Part shown: positions 22,001 to 30,454 of the stretch, in pieces
Layout of the letters: the number at the start of each line of letters is the position of its first letter
Position numbering within the stretch: position 1 is the stretch's first letter
Origin: Methylobacterium fujisawaense
Lineage (GTDB): Bacteria; Pseudomonadota; Alphaproteobacteria; Rhizobiales; Beijerinckiaceae
Reading direction: 5' to 3'
DNA: 64,000 bases
Assembly (NCBI RefSeq): GCF_014138435.1
Contig: NZ_JACJIM010000008.1
Location: 186,001 to 250,000, forward strand
Notes under the pieces: model-generated
Told to the model about the DNA's origin: nothing
The model's database searches: none
What the model saw: the letters and a program-made list of their open reading frames with translations, nothing else
Made by a program: the position numbers and the translations under genes

Positions 22001-23776
22001 ATGCCGCTCCGCGTCCCACGCCCCGCCGCGCCGCCGCCGTCGCCGTCGCCGCCGCCGCCGCCGTCGCTGCCTCTCTCGCTGCCTCTGTCGCTGACGACCC
22101 GCATCCTGCTGCTCGTCCTGCTCGCCCTCGCCCCGGCGCTGGCGATCCAGGGCTACAACGAGGTCGCCCTGCGGGCGAGCCGCGACGCGGCCGTGCGGGC
22201 CGAGGCCCGCGCCATCGCGCGGGACGTCGCGGAGGATTTCGCGCAGATTTCCGAGCGGATGCAGCAGGCCCTCGACCTGATCTCCGGGGATGCCTCCGTG
22301 CAGACCCGCGACCCGGCGGCCTGCACCGCCTACCTGCGGCGCGCCGCCGCCCGGCTGCCGCACGTGCTGCTGATCGCCCTCACCGATCCCGAAGGCGCCG
22401 TGCTCTGCGACAGTGCCGGCTCCCCGGCGGGTTCCTACACGAGCCGCGACCGCGCCTATCACCGCCGCGCCCTGGAGACGGGCGGCTACGCGGTGGGCGG
22501 CTACGCGGTCGGCCTGCAGACGCGGCGGCCCTCGATCCACTTTGCCCGGGCCGTCCATGCCGGCGACGCGACGGCGGCCCCCACCGGCGTCCTCCTCGCC
22601 GCCGTCGACCTCGACTGGCTCTCCGATCATCTGGAACAGACGCTCCATCAAGCGGAGACGGCGATCACCGTCACGGACCGCGACGGCCTGATCATCGCCC
22701 GCCGTCCGGACGAGGCCGCCTGGATCGGCAAGCCGATCCCGCCCGACCAGCGCGCCATGCGGGAGATCCAGGGCAGCGAAGTCCGCGTCGCCGAGGGGCT
22801 CGACGGCCGCCTGCGGATCATCGCGGCCGCAACGCCGGACGGCCCGCTGGCGGGGGTGCGCGTCGTGGTCGGGCGCGACCATGCCGCCGCCTTCGCGGAT
22901 ATCGACGCCGCCACGCGCCGCGGGCTGGTGCTGATCGCCCTCGGGGCGGCGCTGGCGCTGGCCGCCGCCCTCGTGGCCGGGCGGCTCTTCATCCGCCGTC
23001 CGGTCGAGCGGCTCCTGCACATCGCGGCGGCTTGGCAGGCCGGTGATCTCGCCGCCCGCACCGGCCTGCGCGGCGCCACGGAGTTCGAACGCCTCGGCAG
23101 CAAGCTCGACGCCATGGCCGGCACCCTCCAACGCAGCACCGCCGCGCTGCACGCGGAGATCCAGAACGGGCGCGCCCTGCAGGCGCAGCAGGGCACGATG
23201 CTGCATGAACTGAACCACCGGGTGAAGAACACCCTGGCGACCGTCCAGGCCCTCGCCCGCCAGTCCCGCGGCTCAGCGGACGTCCTGGAGGCGCGGATCC
23301 TGGCCCTGTCGAAGACCCACGACCTCCTGACCCGCGAGGACTGGAGCGGTGCGTCCCTCCGCGAGGTGCTGGAGAACGAACTCAGCCCCTACCGGACCGG
23401 CGGCGACCAGATCCGCCTGGACGGTCCGGACGTCTCGCTGAGCCCCCGCGAGGTGCTCGCGCTCGGCATGACCATCCACGAACTGACCACCAATGCCGCC
23501 AAGTACGGCGCCCTCTCGGTCCGCGAGGGCCGCGTCCGGGTGACGTGGTCGCTCGCGCCGGGCGCGCGACATCTGCGGTTCCGCTGGGAGGAGAGCGGTG
23601 GGCCACCGGTGCAGCCGCCGACCCGGGTCGGCTTCGGGACGCGGCTGATCGCCGGCGGCGTGCGGCGCGAGCTCGCCGGCACGGTCGATCTCGCCTTCGA
23701 GCCCCAAGGCCTCCAGTGCCGGATCGACGTGCCGCTGGATCCGGGGCTCGGCACGATGCTGGCACCGACGGGCTAG
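22001..23776 (+). CDS. HWE-type sensor histidine kinase with periplasmic sensor domain
   Basis: 591 residues. A Pro/Ser-rich N-terminus is followed by a membrane helix (about 31-50), a large extracytoplasmic dCache-like sensor domain to about residue 300, a second helix (about 308-328), HAMP (RRPVERLLHIAAAWQAGDLAAR), and an HWE/HisKA_2 kinase domain with the acceptor in LHELNHRVKNTLATVQALARQS (His406) and the N-box MTIHELTTNAAKYGAL. HWE kinases typically act in general stress or light signalling in Rhizobiales. The N-terminal Pro-Ser run, encoded by CCGTCG-like repeats, is odd; a start further in, near the first helix, cannot be excluded. Confidence 0.87.
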   Translation: MPLRVPRPAAPPPSPSPPPPPSLPLSLPLSLTTRILLLVLLALAPALAIQGYNEVALRASRDAAVRAEARAIARDVAEDFAQISERMQQALDLISGDASVQTRDPAACTAYLRRAAARLPHVLLIALTDPEGAVLCDSAGSPAGSYTSRDRAYHRRALETGGYAVGGYAVGLQTRRPSIHFARAVHAGDATAAPTGVLLAAVDLDWLSDHLEQTLHQAETAITVTDRDGLIIARRPDEAAWIGKPIPPDQRAMREIQGSEVRVAEGLDGRLRIIAAATPDGPLAGVRVVVGRDHAAAFADIDAATRRGLVLIALGAALALAAALVAGRLFIRRPVERLLHIAAAWQAGDLAARTGLRGATEFERLGSKLDAMAGTLQRSTAALHAEIQNGRALQAQQGTMLHELNHRVKNTLATVQALARQSRGSADVLEARILALSKTHDLLTREDWSGASLREVLENELSPYRTGGDQIRLDGPDVSLSPREVLALGMTIHELTTNAAKYGALSVREGRVRVTWSLAPGARHLRFRWEESGGPPVQPPTRVGFGTRLIAGGVRRELAGTVDLAFEPQGLQCRIDVPLDPGLGTMLAPTG

Positions 23777-24004
23777 AGCCCACGGGGTTCAGCAAGATTG
23801 TCCCGATGCGACAGGGCGTTGAGGCGACATTCTGATTGATCGGTTCAGCACATCCGGATCAGCCGGGCGCGATGGGCCGGCTCGCTTTGACAGGATGCGG
23901 AACGACGAAGCAGTCCCTCTGCCGACGAAGCGCTGGGCCGCTCGCGTCACGCGTGAACGGACGGGCATAGTCGCCTGACGGAAAAAGACCTTTCGGTCCC
24001 GGGA
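23777..24004. other. intergenic, nothing recognised
   Basis: Short gap between convergent genes. No gene or hairpin with a U-tract is evident. Confidence 0.4.
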
Positions 24005-24394
24005 TCAGGTGCCGATGCGTGTAACCTCCCGGACGTCCCGTTTCACCTGCCGCCATGTCCGCCAGGGTTCCAGGTTCGAGAGCGCCATCCGGCGCACGCC
24101 CATCCAGCCGAGGCCGAGCGCGACGGCCAGGAACGGCGCGGCGACGAGCAGCGCGGCCGGCGCCTCGGCACCGAACGGCACCGCCAGCAGCTTCACCACG
24201 GCGTCGAGGCCGAGGAAGAAGGTGACGATCAGGAGCACCGGGATCGTGCCGATGATGGCGACCAGCGATACGATCGCCCGGATGTTGCCGTCGATCTCCG
24301 TCCGCGCCAGCGTCAGCAGCGCCTCCACGTGCGCGGTCCCCTCGCGCAAGGCCGCGATCAGCAGGGCGAGGGTTCCGTCCGGGGTCTGACGCAT
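24005..24394 (-). CDS. phage-holin-superfamily-like integral membrane protein
   Basis: 129 residues. An amphipathic N-terminal helix (ALLIAALREGTAHVEALLTLARTEIDGNIRA) is followed by two hydrophobic segments, near 41-64 and 78-100. The layout matches small proteins annotated as phage holin family (DUF1469-like) in alphaproteobacterial chromosomes, where they are usually not linked to prophages. There is no endolysin nearby. Role unknown. Confidence 0.6.
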   Translation of the reverse strand: MRQTPDGTLALLIAALREGTAHVEALLTLARTEIDGNIRAIVSLVAIIGTIPVLLIVTFFLGLDAVVKLLAVPFGAEAPAALLVAAPFLAVALGLGWMGVRRMALSNLEPWRTWRQVKRDVREVTRIGT

Positions 24395-24473
24395 GGATAC
24401 GATGGTCCTCGGGGCCGTTTCCGGCCGTCCCGGGCCAACGGGGCCGCGGGCCGAAGCGTTCCGCCCCCGACGC

Positions 24474-24896
24474 TCACAGCATCAGGAGCACCGCGCCGAG
24501 GATCAGCACGGTTGCGAGGCCGGCCAGGATGACCGCCCGGCTGGCATCGGCCCGGTCGTCCCGGATCGGCTCCGGCGGGGCCGCCGCAGCGGATCCGGGC
24601 GCCGCGAAGGCGGCGGCGCCGTATCCTGCCTCTGTGGCCCGGTCCGGCGGCGTGCCGGGCTCGGGTGCCGGGAGTTCCACCGCGGTCGAGACCGGCCGGT
24701 TCGCCGGGGGGCCGACGGCCTCGGGCTCGACGCTCACGCCCGCCGCCTCCAGCTCCAGCATCACCAGAACCAGGGCATCGACATCCATGCGCTCGACGGG
24801 CAGCGCGGTGCGCAGATCGTCGGCCGTGATGGCGCCCCGGCTTCGGCCGAGGGCGATCAGCCGGTCGAGCGTGCCGCGATCCAGACCCTGCGTCAT
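24474..24896 (-). CDS. free-standing sigma-70 region 1.1-like domain with C-terminal membrane anchor
   Basis: 140 residues. Residues about 8-57 (RLIALGRSRGAITADDLRTALP, then VLVMLELEAAGVSVEPE) match the fold pattern of region 1.1 of primary sigma factors, which masks DNA-binding regions 2 and 4. Regions 1.2-4 are absent. A Pro/Ala-rich linker leads to a single hydrophobic helix (SRAVILAGLATVLILGAVLLML) at the extreme C-terminus, a tail-anchor arrangement. It lies 79 bp from the holin-like gene on the same strand. Function is unknown; a membrane-held decoy of region 1.1 is speculative. Confidence 0.65.
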   Translation of the reverse strand: MTQGLDRGTLDRLIALGRSRGAITADDLRTALPVERMDVDALVLVMLELEAAGVSVEPEAVGPPANRPVSTAVELPAPEPGTPPDRATEAGYGAAAFAAPGSAAAAPPEPIRDDRADASRAVILAGLATVLILGAVLLML

Positions 24897-24978
24897 GCCC
24901 CGCCCTCCGCGTCCGCGACCCGATGGTCTATCGGGAACGCGCCCGGGCGGCCCCGGTTACCCGGCGGCGCGTCCGGCG

Positions 24979-26073
24979 CTAGGCGCTGAGCGCCGGACGC
25001 GCCGCCGGGATGGGGCCGGGCTCGGGGCTTGCGGCGGCGCCCGTTCCCGCGCGGAACCGGAGCATCGGCCGTTCGATCAGAAACCAGCTCAGCAGGCCGA
25101 GGGGCATGGCGGCCCCGAGCGCCAGGGCCGCGACCGCCCAGGGAGAAATGCCGGGGATCCGGGCGATCAGCAGGTTCTGCAGCGGCCAGGCGTAGAGGTA
25201 GAGCCCGTAGGACGGATCGATCTGGGCGGTGGCGCGGCTGAGGGCATTGGGACGCACCGCGAAGGCGAACCAGAAGATCAGATACCCGCCGAGGAGCGCG
25301 AAGGCCGGCTCGGCCAATGGCCGGCTGAACAGGAGCGGCACCAGCAGCAAGGCGGCGAGGCCGGCGCCGCGGCGCGTGTAGGCGATCCGGTCGGCGAAGA
25401 GCCGGAAGGCACCGCCGCAGCAGAACACGAAGGTGAGGCGGATCATCTCCGACAGGGAGCCGAGGGCATCCCCCGGATGCCCGATGGGCAAGTAGAGCCA
25501 GCGCAGGGCGAGGAGGATGCCGAGACCCGTGAGGAGACCGAGATAGCGCCCGCGCCGGCGCAGGGCGCGGGCAGTGCCGACGAGGCCGAGCAGCAGGTAG
25601 CAGCCGAACTCGCAGGGGATCGTCCACATCGATCCGTTGAGCAGCGGATAGGGCAGCCCGGCGAAGGTGCCGGGAACCACCGGCATGAGGAGCAGCGACA
25701 GCCGCGCCAGGGCCTCCAGCGGCGAGGCCGCCGCGAGGTCGCCGCCGCCCAGGGGCGCGACCACGGCGATGCAGAGCAGGGACGCCACCACGAAGGCCGG
25801 GTAGATCCGCAGCGCCCGCCGCATCAGGTAATCCGCGAAGGAGCGCTTGGCGCGGTAGCTCGCGGTGATCAGGTAGCCGCTCACGAGAAAGAACCCGTCG
25901 ACGGCGATCTCCCCGAGGGACAGGGTGCCGAAGGCCTGCGTCAGCAACTCGCGCGACCGGTTCCCGTCCACGAGTTCGGGGGCGTGGGCCAGGATCACGA
26001 GGGTCGCGAACAGGAGGCGCAGGGACCCGAAATTGTTCGCCCGCGGATCCCGGCCGCCCGTCACCTCCGCCAC
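24979..26073 (-). CDS. acyltransferase family 3 (OafA/NodX type) membrane protein
   Basis: 364 residues with about ten membrane helices. Conserved parts are NFGSLRLLFATLVILAHAPEL, with the histidine of the first helix, VDGFFLVSGYLITASY, and YLMRRALRIYPAFVVASL. GSMWTIPCEFGCYLLLG and DPSYGLYLYAWPLQNLL complete the fold. Such proteins O-acetylate surface polysaccharides or other extracellular glycans. No polysaccharide locus adjoins it, so the target is unknown. Confidence 0.85.
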   Translation of the reverse strand: MAEVTGGRDPRANNFGSLRLLFATLVILAHAPELVDGNRSRELLTQAFGTLSLGEIAVDGFFLVSGYLITASYRAKRSFADYLMRRALRIYPAFVVASLLCIAVVAPLGGGDLAAASPLEALARLSLLLMPVVPGTFAGLPYPLLNGSMWTIPCEFGCYLLLGLVGTARALRRRGRYLGLLTGLGILLALRWLYLPIGHPGDALGSLSEMIRLTFVFCCGGAFRLFADRIAYTRRGAGLAALLLVPLLFSRPLAEPAFALLGGYLIFWFAFAVRPNALSRATAQIDPSYGLYLYAWPLQNLLIARIPGISPWAVAALALGAAMPLGLLSWFLIERPMLRFRAGTGAAASPEPGPIPAARPALSA

Positions 26074-26191
26074 CGCTGTTCGCTCCCGACCCCTCTGCCC
26101 GGTGTTCAGGGGTCAAGAAGCGGCGCGCGAAGGCAAGGACGCCGGCGCCACACCGGATGGGGATCGGGCGGCGCCGCGCGATGGGACGGGC

Positions 26192-26278
26192 GCCGTTGCA
26201 CGGGCGACGCAGTCGGATCAGGGCATGGCCATGGCCCGGGCCCGCAGCTCAGCCGGACAGCGCGTCGCCCTCCGAAGC
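26192..26278 (+). pseudogene. decayed copy of tRNA-Arg(CCG) with its upstream region
   Basis: From 26238 the sequence follows the 5' two-thirds of the real tRNA at 27734 (GCAGCTCAGC-GGA-AG-GC-GT-GCCCTCCGAAG), then departs, so the anticodon stem cannot pair and there is no T-arm. Homology extends upstream: GCCGTTGC is exactly 55 bp before GCTCAG in both copies. This indicates an old duplication of gene plus promoter that has degenerated. Confidence 0.55.
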
Positions 26279-27687
26279 TGGAGGGGCCGACCCTCCAAGG
26301 TGCTGAGGGCTGCGATAGAATTCAGTCTCTGAGCCGATCGCCGAACTGCCGGTCATCGCGTGTGGCGCGCCCGCGGCGCCGTTGGGCCTCATCGGGCAAC
26401 TCGCCGCGACCGCCTTCCGCAGCGGGCAAGCCGCGTCTGAAAGCCGCGTCCGTCGGGCCGGCACGATCGACGTGCGCCTTCAACGGCACTGTTCCTCCCT
26501 ACACCACCCCAAGTGCCGCGCGAGATCCAGCCTGTCGGGCTCGTGTCGGTATCGGTACCTCCGCTGCCGCGCGGGTGACGTCCTGGACGATCCGGCGTGC
26601 CGACGCGGGTGTGCCTTCTGTCGCCACCCGCATGGTCGTCCCGAGCGCCGCGCACGCCCGCGAGCTATCGTCGACCACGACGCGGATGCCGGAAGCGCCA
26701 TCCCTCGTCGCGCGTGTCGGGGGCGACGTCGCGGCTCCAGCGCGCGCCGCGCCTCCGTACCGACCGTTGCTCGTCCTGATCGAGGTGGAACAGCGTCTTG
26801 CGGTCGAGAGGCCGCCCCGTCGACCTCGGCCCAGCCCTCGTCCCCAACCCTGATCCCCAACCCTCCGTGCCCTCGTCGGATCCGTGGACCGCAAATCCGA
26901 CATCGGTCTGGCTGTAGGCGAAGGTCGGGGACGCAACGCTTTCGAAACGAAACGCGCTCCCGACAACCGGCCGGTCGAAGGCGCTGAAGGCGGGCTCATC
27001 GTGATCGCGATCGTCGTGGTCCCCGGTGCCGGTTTCGGTGATGCGCCACGTGCCGCGCAGCCTGTCGTGGGCGCCGCTCCTGCGAGGACCGCATCCCGAA
27101 TTCCGCGGCCGACTCCGACCACGGGGCCAACGCCCAGCCGCGAAGAGATCCGCGCCTGCGGCCGCCCGATCCGCGCCGCGATCCAGGCTGTCCTCGCCGA
27201 AGCCGTGAAGCCGTGCGAGAAGCCGGATCTCGACCGGGCCGCCAAGCACCGCGACCGGACCGATCAGGAGCCGCTCGACGACGAAGCGACCTTCGCCAGG
27301 CTCCGTGACGGCGCGCTGTTCGAGCCCAACAGGCGCGGGCGCCGCGTCATCTTTGACGCTGGCCCGTTCTACGCAGGCTTCGGCATCGTCGTGCAACCTG
27401 ATGCAGAGGCCCCCTCCTTCTGGACGGCCGCTATCTTTCGTGGGCAGCCGCTCCCGGTCCGGCATTCCCGCGCCGCTGCTCTCTGCGGCGACGCGATCCC
27501 CGGGGCGACCCTCCCCGTCTCGATCGGGACGGGAGCGTTGTTGATCGCGCTCGCCCGTCGCCTGCGGCGGCGCACGCGCGGCGCGCCATGCGCCGGCTGC
27601 CCTGGCTCAACTCCGGTCAACCCGCTCCGGCGCGCGCCCGCGACGTCCCCGTCGAGGCGATGAGAGGCAGAGCGCGATCGTATCGGC
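26279..27687. other. gene-poor 1.4-kb stretch, possibly degenerate
   Basis: No ORF has convincing protein-like composition. On the minus strand at about 26830-27090, a segment starting LRGTWRITETGTGDHDDRDHDEPAFSAFD faintly recalls a widespread conserved protein that begins L-G-RWRI-E, which may mean a decayed gene. The region lies between the two tRNA-Arg copies. Confidence 0.35.
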
Positions 27688-27733
27688 GCCGTTGCGCTCC
27701 TCGCGCGCTTGGGCTAGGAAATCGCCACGGCCT

Positions 27734-27810
27734 GCACCCGTAGCTCAGCTGGATAGAGCGTTGCCCTCCGAAGGCAAAGGTCACACGTTCGAATCGTGTC
27801 GGGTGCGCCA
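27734..27810 (+). tRNA. tRNA-Arg (anticodon CCG)
   Basis: 77 nt including CCA. The acceptor arms GCACCCG and CGGGTGC pair. The D-arm is GCTCAGCTGGATAGAGC. The anticodon stem TTGCC/GGCAA holds the loop CTCCGAA, giving anticodon CCG (Arg codon CGG). The T-arm is ACACG-TTCGAAT-CGTGT. The 3' part from 27762 is duplicated at 40231, so this is the integration target of the element that follows. Confidence 0.95.
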
Positions 27811-27811
27811 A
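27762..27811 (+). repeat. attL-side 50-bp direct repeat (tRNA 3' end)
   Basis: Identical over 50 bp to 40231-40280. It starts in the anticodon stem and ends one base after CCA. Insertion regenerated the tRNA 3' end and left the second copy at the far side. Confidence 0.9.
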
Positions 27812-27857
27812 ATTTCTCAATGACTTAGCCGAAAAGCGGCGGTCCGCTGATCGCTTC

Positions 27858-27877
27858 GGGTAGCACCGGGGTAGCAC
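27858..27877 (+). repeat. left pair of integrase arm-type sites (GGGTAGCAC x2)
   Basis: GGGTAGCAC at 27858-27866 and 27869-27877, 11 bp apart. The same pair with the same spacing and orientation occurs near the right end. This is the pattern expected of arm-type binding sites of a tyrosine integrase. Confidence 0.6.
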
Positions 27878-28169
27878 GCGGATTGAAAGCCGGATCTCGC
27901 GGCGGTCATTTCCGGTAAGCTCGTTCTAAACGCTTGGCTTGTTGGTTAGGGCTTTTGCGGCATTGCGAGGATCCCGAGGAGGCAAGCCAATGCCCCTCGC
28001 TGCTCACCCGCAGCATCACAAATTGCATAGGGTGGAGCTTTTTAAGGTTCAGGTTGATTGGGCATAGGGGAGGAAGTATGCCTCCCCTTTCCTCGTAACG
28101 GCTCTGACGTGTCGCTGCCGAGCGCGTAAAGGGCTGCCGATATCACCCCATTCAGGTCAGGGAAAAATC
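27878..28169. other. element left-end non-coding region
   Basis: No gene is seen. It presumably holds the promoter of the next gene. Confidence 0.4.
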
Positions 28170-28667
28170 GTGGCCTTCGTTTGCACGGTCGATCGCGAAA
28201 AGGGGATGGGTACGTTTTTTACCCGCGGAGAGGCGTTCGCCGTCCTTATACCCATTGGCTATGATGACGATTTTGACGTCGATAAATCCTATAACCTACT
28301 GCTCGCTTTCGACCCCATGCCGACCGGTGAATTGGATTTCACATTCATCATCGTGGAGCACGATGGCGAAACCGACACTGAGTACCCTTATTGGTCAGCG
28401 CGGGATGTGAGCCATTTCATCGGCCGCGACGATCGAGCGCTCATTATGAGCACCCTTTTGGGCGCGCTGCGTCACATGCTCGACTCGCATAAGCCCTCTT
28501 TCGTGCATATGTGCACTCACGAAGCCGACGCCCCCGAAAAAGCAGACGAAAAATTCATCCGCATTGCGGATCTTTTCGAACGCTGCGGATACGTGGTAAG
28601 GGTTGCTGACCCGTACCACGGGCGGCGGATTTGGTGGATGGAACGATCCGTTCCGGATGCTAATTGA
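28170..28667 (+). CDS. hypothetical protein, element-encoded
   Basis: 165 residues from a GTG at 28170 (MAFVCTVDREKG). An acidic alpha/beta protein with segments such as NLLLAFDPMPTGELDFTFIIVEHDGETDTEYPYW and DLFERCGYVVRVADPYHGRRIWW. No family is recognised. Lower GC than the host genes and its place at the left edge suggest accessory cargo. It is followed by a small gene and a terminator, so the two may form one unit. Confidence 0.65.
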   Translation: MAFVCTVDREKGMGTFFTRGEAFAVLIPIGYDDDFDVDKSYNLLLAFDPMPTGELDFTFIIVEHDGETDTEYPYWSARDVSHFIGRDDRALIMSTLLGALRHMLDSHKPSFVHMCTHEADAPEKADEKFIRIADLFERCGYVVRVADPYHGRRIWWMERSVPDAN

Positions 28668-28700
28668 GCCCCATAAGAAATGTCTCTCCGGAGAATGCCC

Positions 28701-28862
28701 ATGAACCGCGATCGTCAGATTGAGCTTTTGGTTGCAGCGCCCGTGCGCACCAATGAGCACGCGGTGGCTTGGATTGCTGACGAGGCCGTGAAGCGTGCAA
28801 TCCGCATGAACCATGAGTTCATGCGGGATCTGAAGCACCCTCCTCGGAAGCGGGCGGTGTAA
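28701..28862 (+). CDS. small hypothetical protein, element-encoded
   Basis: 53 residues, MNRDRQIELLVAAPVRTNEH and so on, from the ATG at 28701 preceded by CGGAG. An earlier ATG at 28680 is less likely because it lacks a ribosome site. Mostly helical and charged. Stop 26 bp before a strong intrinsic terminator, which supports real expression. Confidence 0.55.
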   Translation: MNRDRQIELLVAAPVRTNEHAVAWIADEAVKRAIRMNHEFMRDLKHPPRKRAV

Positions 28863-28888
28863 AAGCCCCGGCATCGTAGCGTCACGGA

Positions 28889-28916
28889 AACCCCGCTTCG
28901 GCGGGGTTTTTCATTT
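28889..28916 (+). terminator. intrinsic terminator
   Basis: AAACCCCGC, TTCG tetraloop, GCGGGGTTT followed by TT. A textbook hairpin with U-tract closing the left-end gene pair. Confidence 0.85.
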
Positions 28917-28983
28917 TGCAACCAGTTGCACGCGCTGAACCGGATAGTGGCCCTGGGGGATAGGTGGACTTTCCTCAACTTGT

Positions 28984-29032
28984 AGGATACCCTTGGACCC
29001 GAAATGGGACATTTCGGGTCCAAGGGTATCCT
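28984..29032. repeat. perfect 23-bp inverted repeat with 3-nt loop
   Basis: Arms 28984-29006 and 29010-29032 are exactly complementary (AGGATACCCTTGGACCCGAA and onward) around GGA. No U-tract follows. The surrounding 28917-29271 has no gene. It could be a replication or packaging signal, a recombinase site or a strong RNA hairpin. Confidence 0.85.
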
Positions 29033-29271
29033 GCGAACATCGCCGGGCATTTTCTGCTAAGTTATTGTTATCTATAGATTTTTCATGGGATTTTAATCTG
29101 CTGGACGGTCCTGATCCTGTGCGATCCGCTCGACTTCGAGGATTGCGCGAGCCGTTAGCACGTCCTGAAATGCCTCGACCAACATGCCGGTTCTGATCGC
29201 TTCACTCGCCTAGGCAGATGCGCTGACGGGGTTCGCGAGTGCGATGATCGCGTGAGCGCAAGCCCGATCGG
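29033..29271. other. non-coding stretch next to the palindrome
   Basis: AT-rich from 29055 to 29100, then normal composition. It contains ACTCGCCTAGGC at 29204-29215, half of the palindrome at 29933. No gene is supported. Confidence 0.4.
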
Positions 29272-29667
29272 CTACGACGGCGGCGACGCAACGGGCTCGG
29301 GATGGTCGACAGCAGGAGCGGCAGGAACCTCGCGCTCGTCCTGAGCCGGCTCTGCGGCCGTGCGGCCCTCATACTTGTCGGCAACGCGCACGAGCATCCG
29401 CAGGGCGTTTAGGTGCGAGGTCGTGTCGGCCGCCGAGCCCGTATCAAATGCCGGGGTACCGTCAGCCTCGAAGAGCTTCCACTTCGAGCGGGGGCCGCTC
29501 GGCTTTAGGTCGATAGCGTAGGCGAGCAGCCGGTCGCCGCGGGTCGCACGAATGGCTTGACCGAGCGGGGTGAACGTCGTCGTGATTGGGGGCCTGCTCA
29601 ATTCCAGATACCTTCTGAGACGCCGGATGACGATGCAACCCAAAAGCGTGAGAAAGTCGAGCCTCAT
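29272..29667 (-). CDS. hypothetical protein, element-encoded
   Basis: 131 residues, start ATG at 29665-29667 overlapping the stop of the upstream gene (ATGA coupling). The N-terminus MRLDFLTLLGCIVIRRLRRYLEL is amphipathic or membrane-associated; then a folded region (LLAYAIDLKPSGPRSKWKLFEADG) and a Pro/Ala/Glu-rich tail. No family recognised. Confidence 0.55.
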   Translation of the reverse strand: MRLDFLTLLGCIVIRRLRRYLELSRPPITTTFTPLGQAIRATRGDRLLAYAIDLKPSGPRSKWKLFEADGTPAFDTGSAADTTSHLNALRMLVRVADKYEGRTAAEPAQDEREVPAAPAVDHPEPVASPPS

Positions 29668-29882
29668 ACTCTCAGGACGAGCTCCGTGATCGTCAGGCCG
29701 ACCGGTTTCGCAACGAGGAAGAGCAGGCCCGTCTCGATCGCGCGAAGGGCAACGAGCGGGAACGCGAGCACGGCCTTGCCGAAGCCGAGGATCGAGGCGC
29801 CAATCGCCCCCAGGACGGCCCGAGAGCCGCTGGAAGCGTCGAGAGCGACAGTACCCGCCGTCGTCCTGCCAACCTGCCCCAC
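29664..29882 (-). CDS. small membrane protein, element-encoded
   Basis: 72 residues from a GTG at 29880-29882 with AGAAGG upstream. It has one or two hydrophobic stretches (VLGAIGASILGFGKAVLAF, ALRAIETGLLFLVAKPVGL). Coupled to the following gene by a 4-bp overlap. Unknown role. Confidence 0.5.
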   Translation of the reverse strand: MGQVGRTTAGTVALDASSGSRAVLGAIGASILGFGKAVLAFPLVALRAIETGLLFLVAKPVGLTITELVLRV

Positions 29883-29932
29883 GGCCTTCTAAATGACGGC
29901 TAAACGTATGCGGCGTTCACGGACTCGCCTAG

Positions 29933-29948
29933 GCGAGTGCCGGCCAAG
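29933..29948. repeat. 16-bp perfect palindrome ACTCGCCTAGGCGAGT
   Basis: Fully self-complementary, upstream of the two-gene unit 29882-29272. Twelve of its bases (ACTCGCCTAGGC) recur at 29204-29215, beyond the end of that unit. A dimeric regulator's site is possible. Confidence 0.7.
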
Positions 29949-29966
29949 CTCGCTGGGAAGTTAGTT

Positions 29967-30386
29967 CTACCGTCCCCGTGCGATCCGCCCAGCGCTGAGG
30001 ATCGCCTGAGCGGCCGTCTCAGCCGGGTCGACGACCGGGACCGGCTTCGTGGCGGGTTGACGGAGCGAGGGGAACACGGGCTCTCGAAGGTCAATCTTCT
30101 CGGCCAACTCCAAGAGAAGCCCCATCCCGGATTGCCGCGGCGCGGGCCGAGGCTTGGGGATCAATGGAGCAGTCGCTTTCGGCGTCGGCTTCGGAGCGGC
30201 GACCGGCTTCACCGCGGCGGCCTTACCTGCGACCCGTGCCGCCTCGACCTCCCGAAGTAGGTCGCTTCGAACGACAGCCCGAAGCGCGTCGACGCTCACG
30301 GGCGGCGGAAGGCCTTCCCTGGCCCGATCGTCGCACGCCTTCTGAAGGCGGCGCTCGACCTCGATCCTGATCTCGCTATCAAACAT
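29967..30386 (-). CDS. hypothetical protein, element-encoded
   Basis: 139 residues, start ATG at 30384-30386. An acidic helical N-terminus (MFDSEIRIEVERRLQKACDD) leads to a Lys/Pro/Ala-rich linker and a short helix (MGLLLELAEKIDLREP). Composition suggests an adaptor or DNA-associated protein. No family recognised. Confidence 0.6.
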   Translation of the reverse strand: MFDSEIRIEVERRLQKACDDRAREGLPPPVSVDALRAVVRSDLLREVEAARVAGKAAAVKPVAAPKPTPKATAPLIPKPRPAPRQSGMGLLLELAEKIDLREPVFPSLRQPATKPVPVVDPAETAAQAILSAGRIARGR

Positions 30387-30454
30387 CTCTCGCTTTCCTA
30401 ACTCTCGAACCCGCGCCGCTGCTCATGCTCGGCGCGGGTTGCGGCCGGTGTCGA

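Noticed and set aside
24005-24394. The holin-like gene as proof of a prophage
   Set aside because: No phage gene adjoins it and this small membrane family is common as a chromosomal gene in alphaproteobacteria.
26238-26278. A working tRNA gene upstream of the real tRNA-Arg
   Set aside because: The anticodon stem cannot pair and the T-arm is absent.
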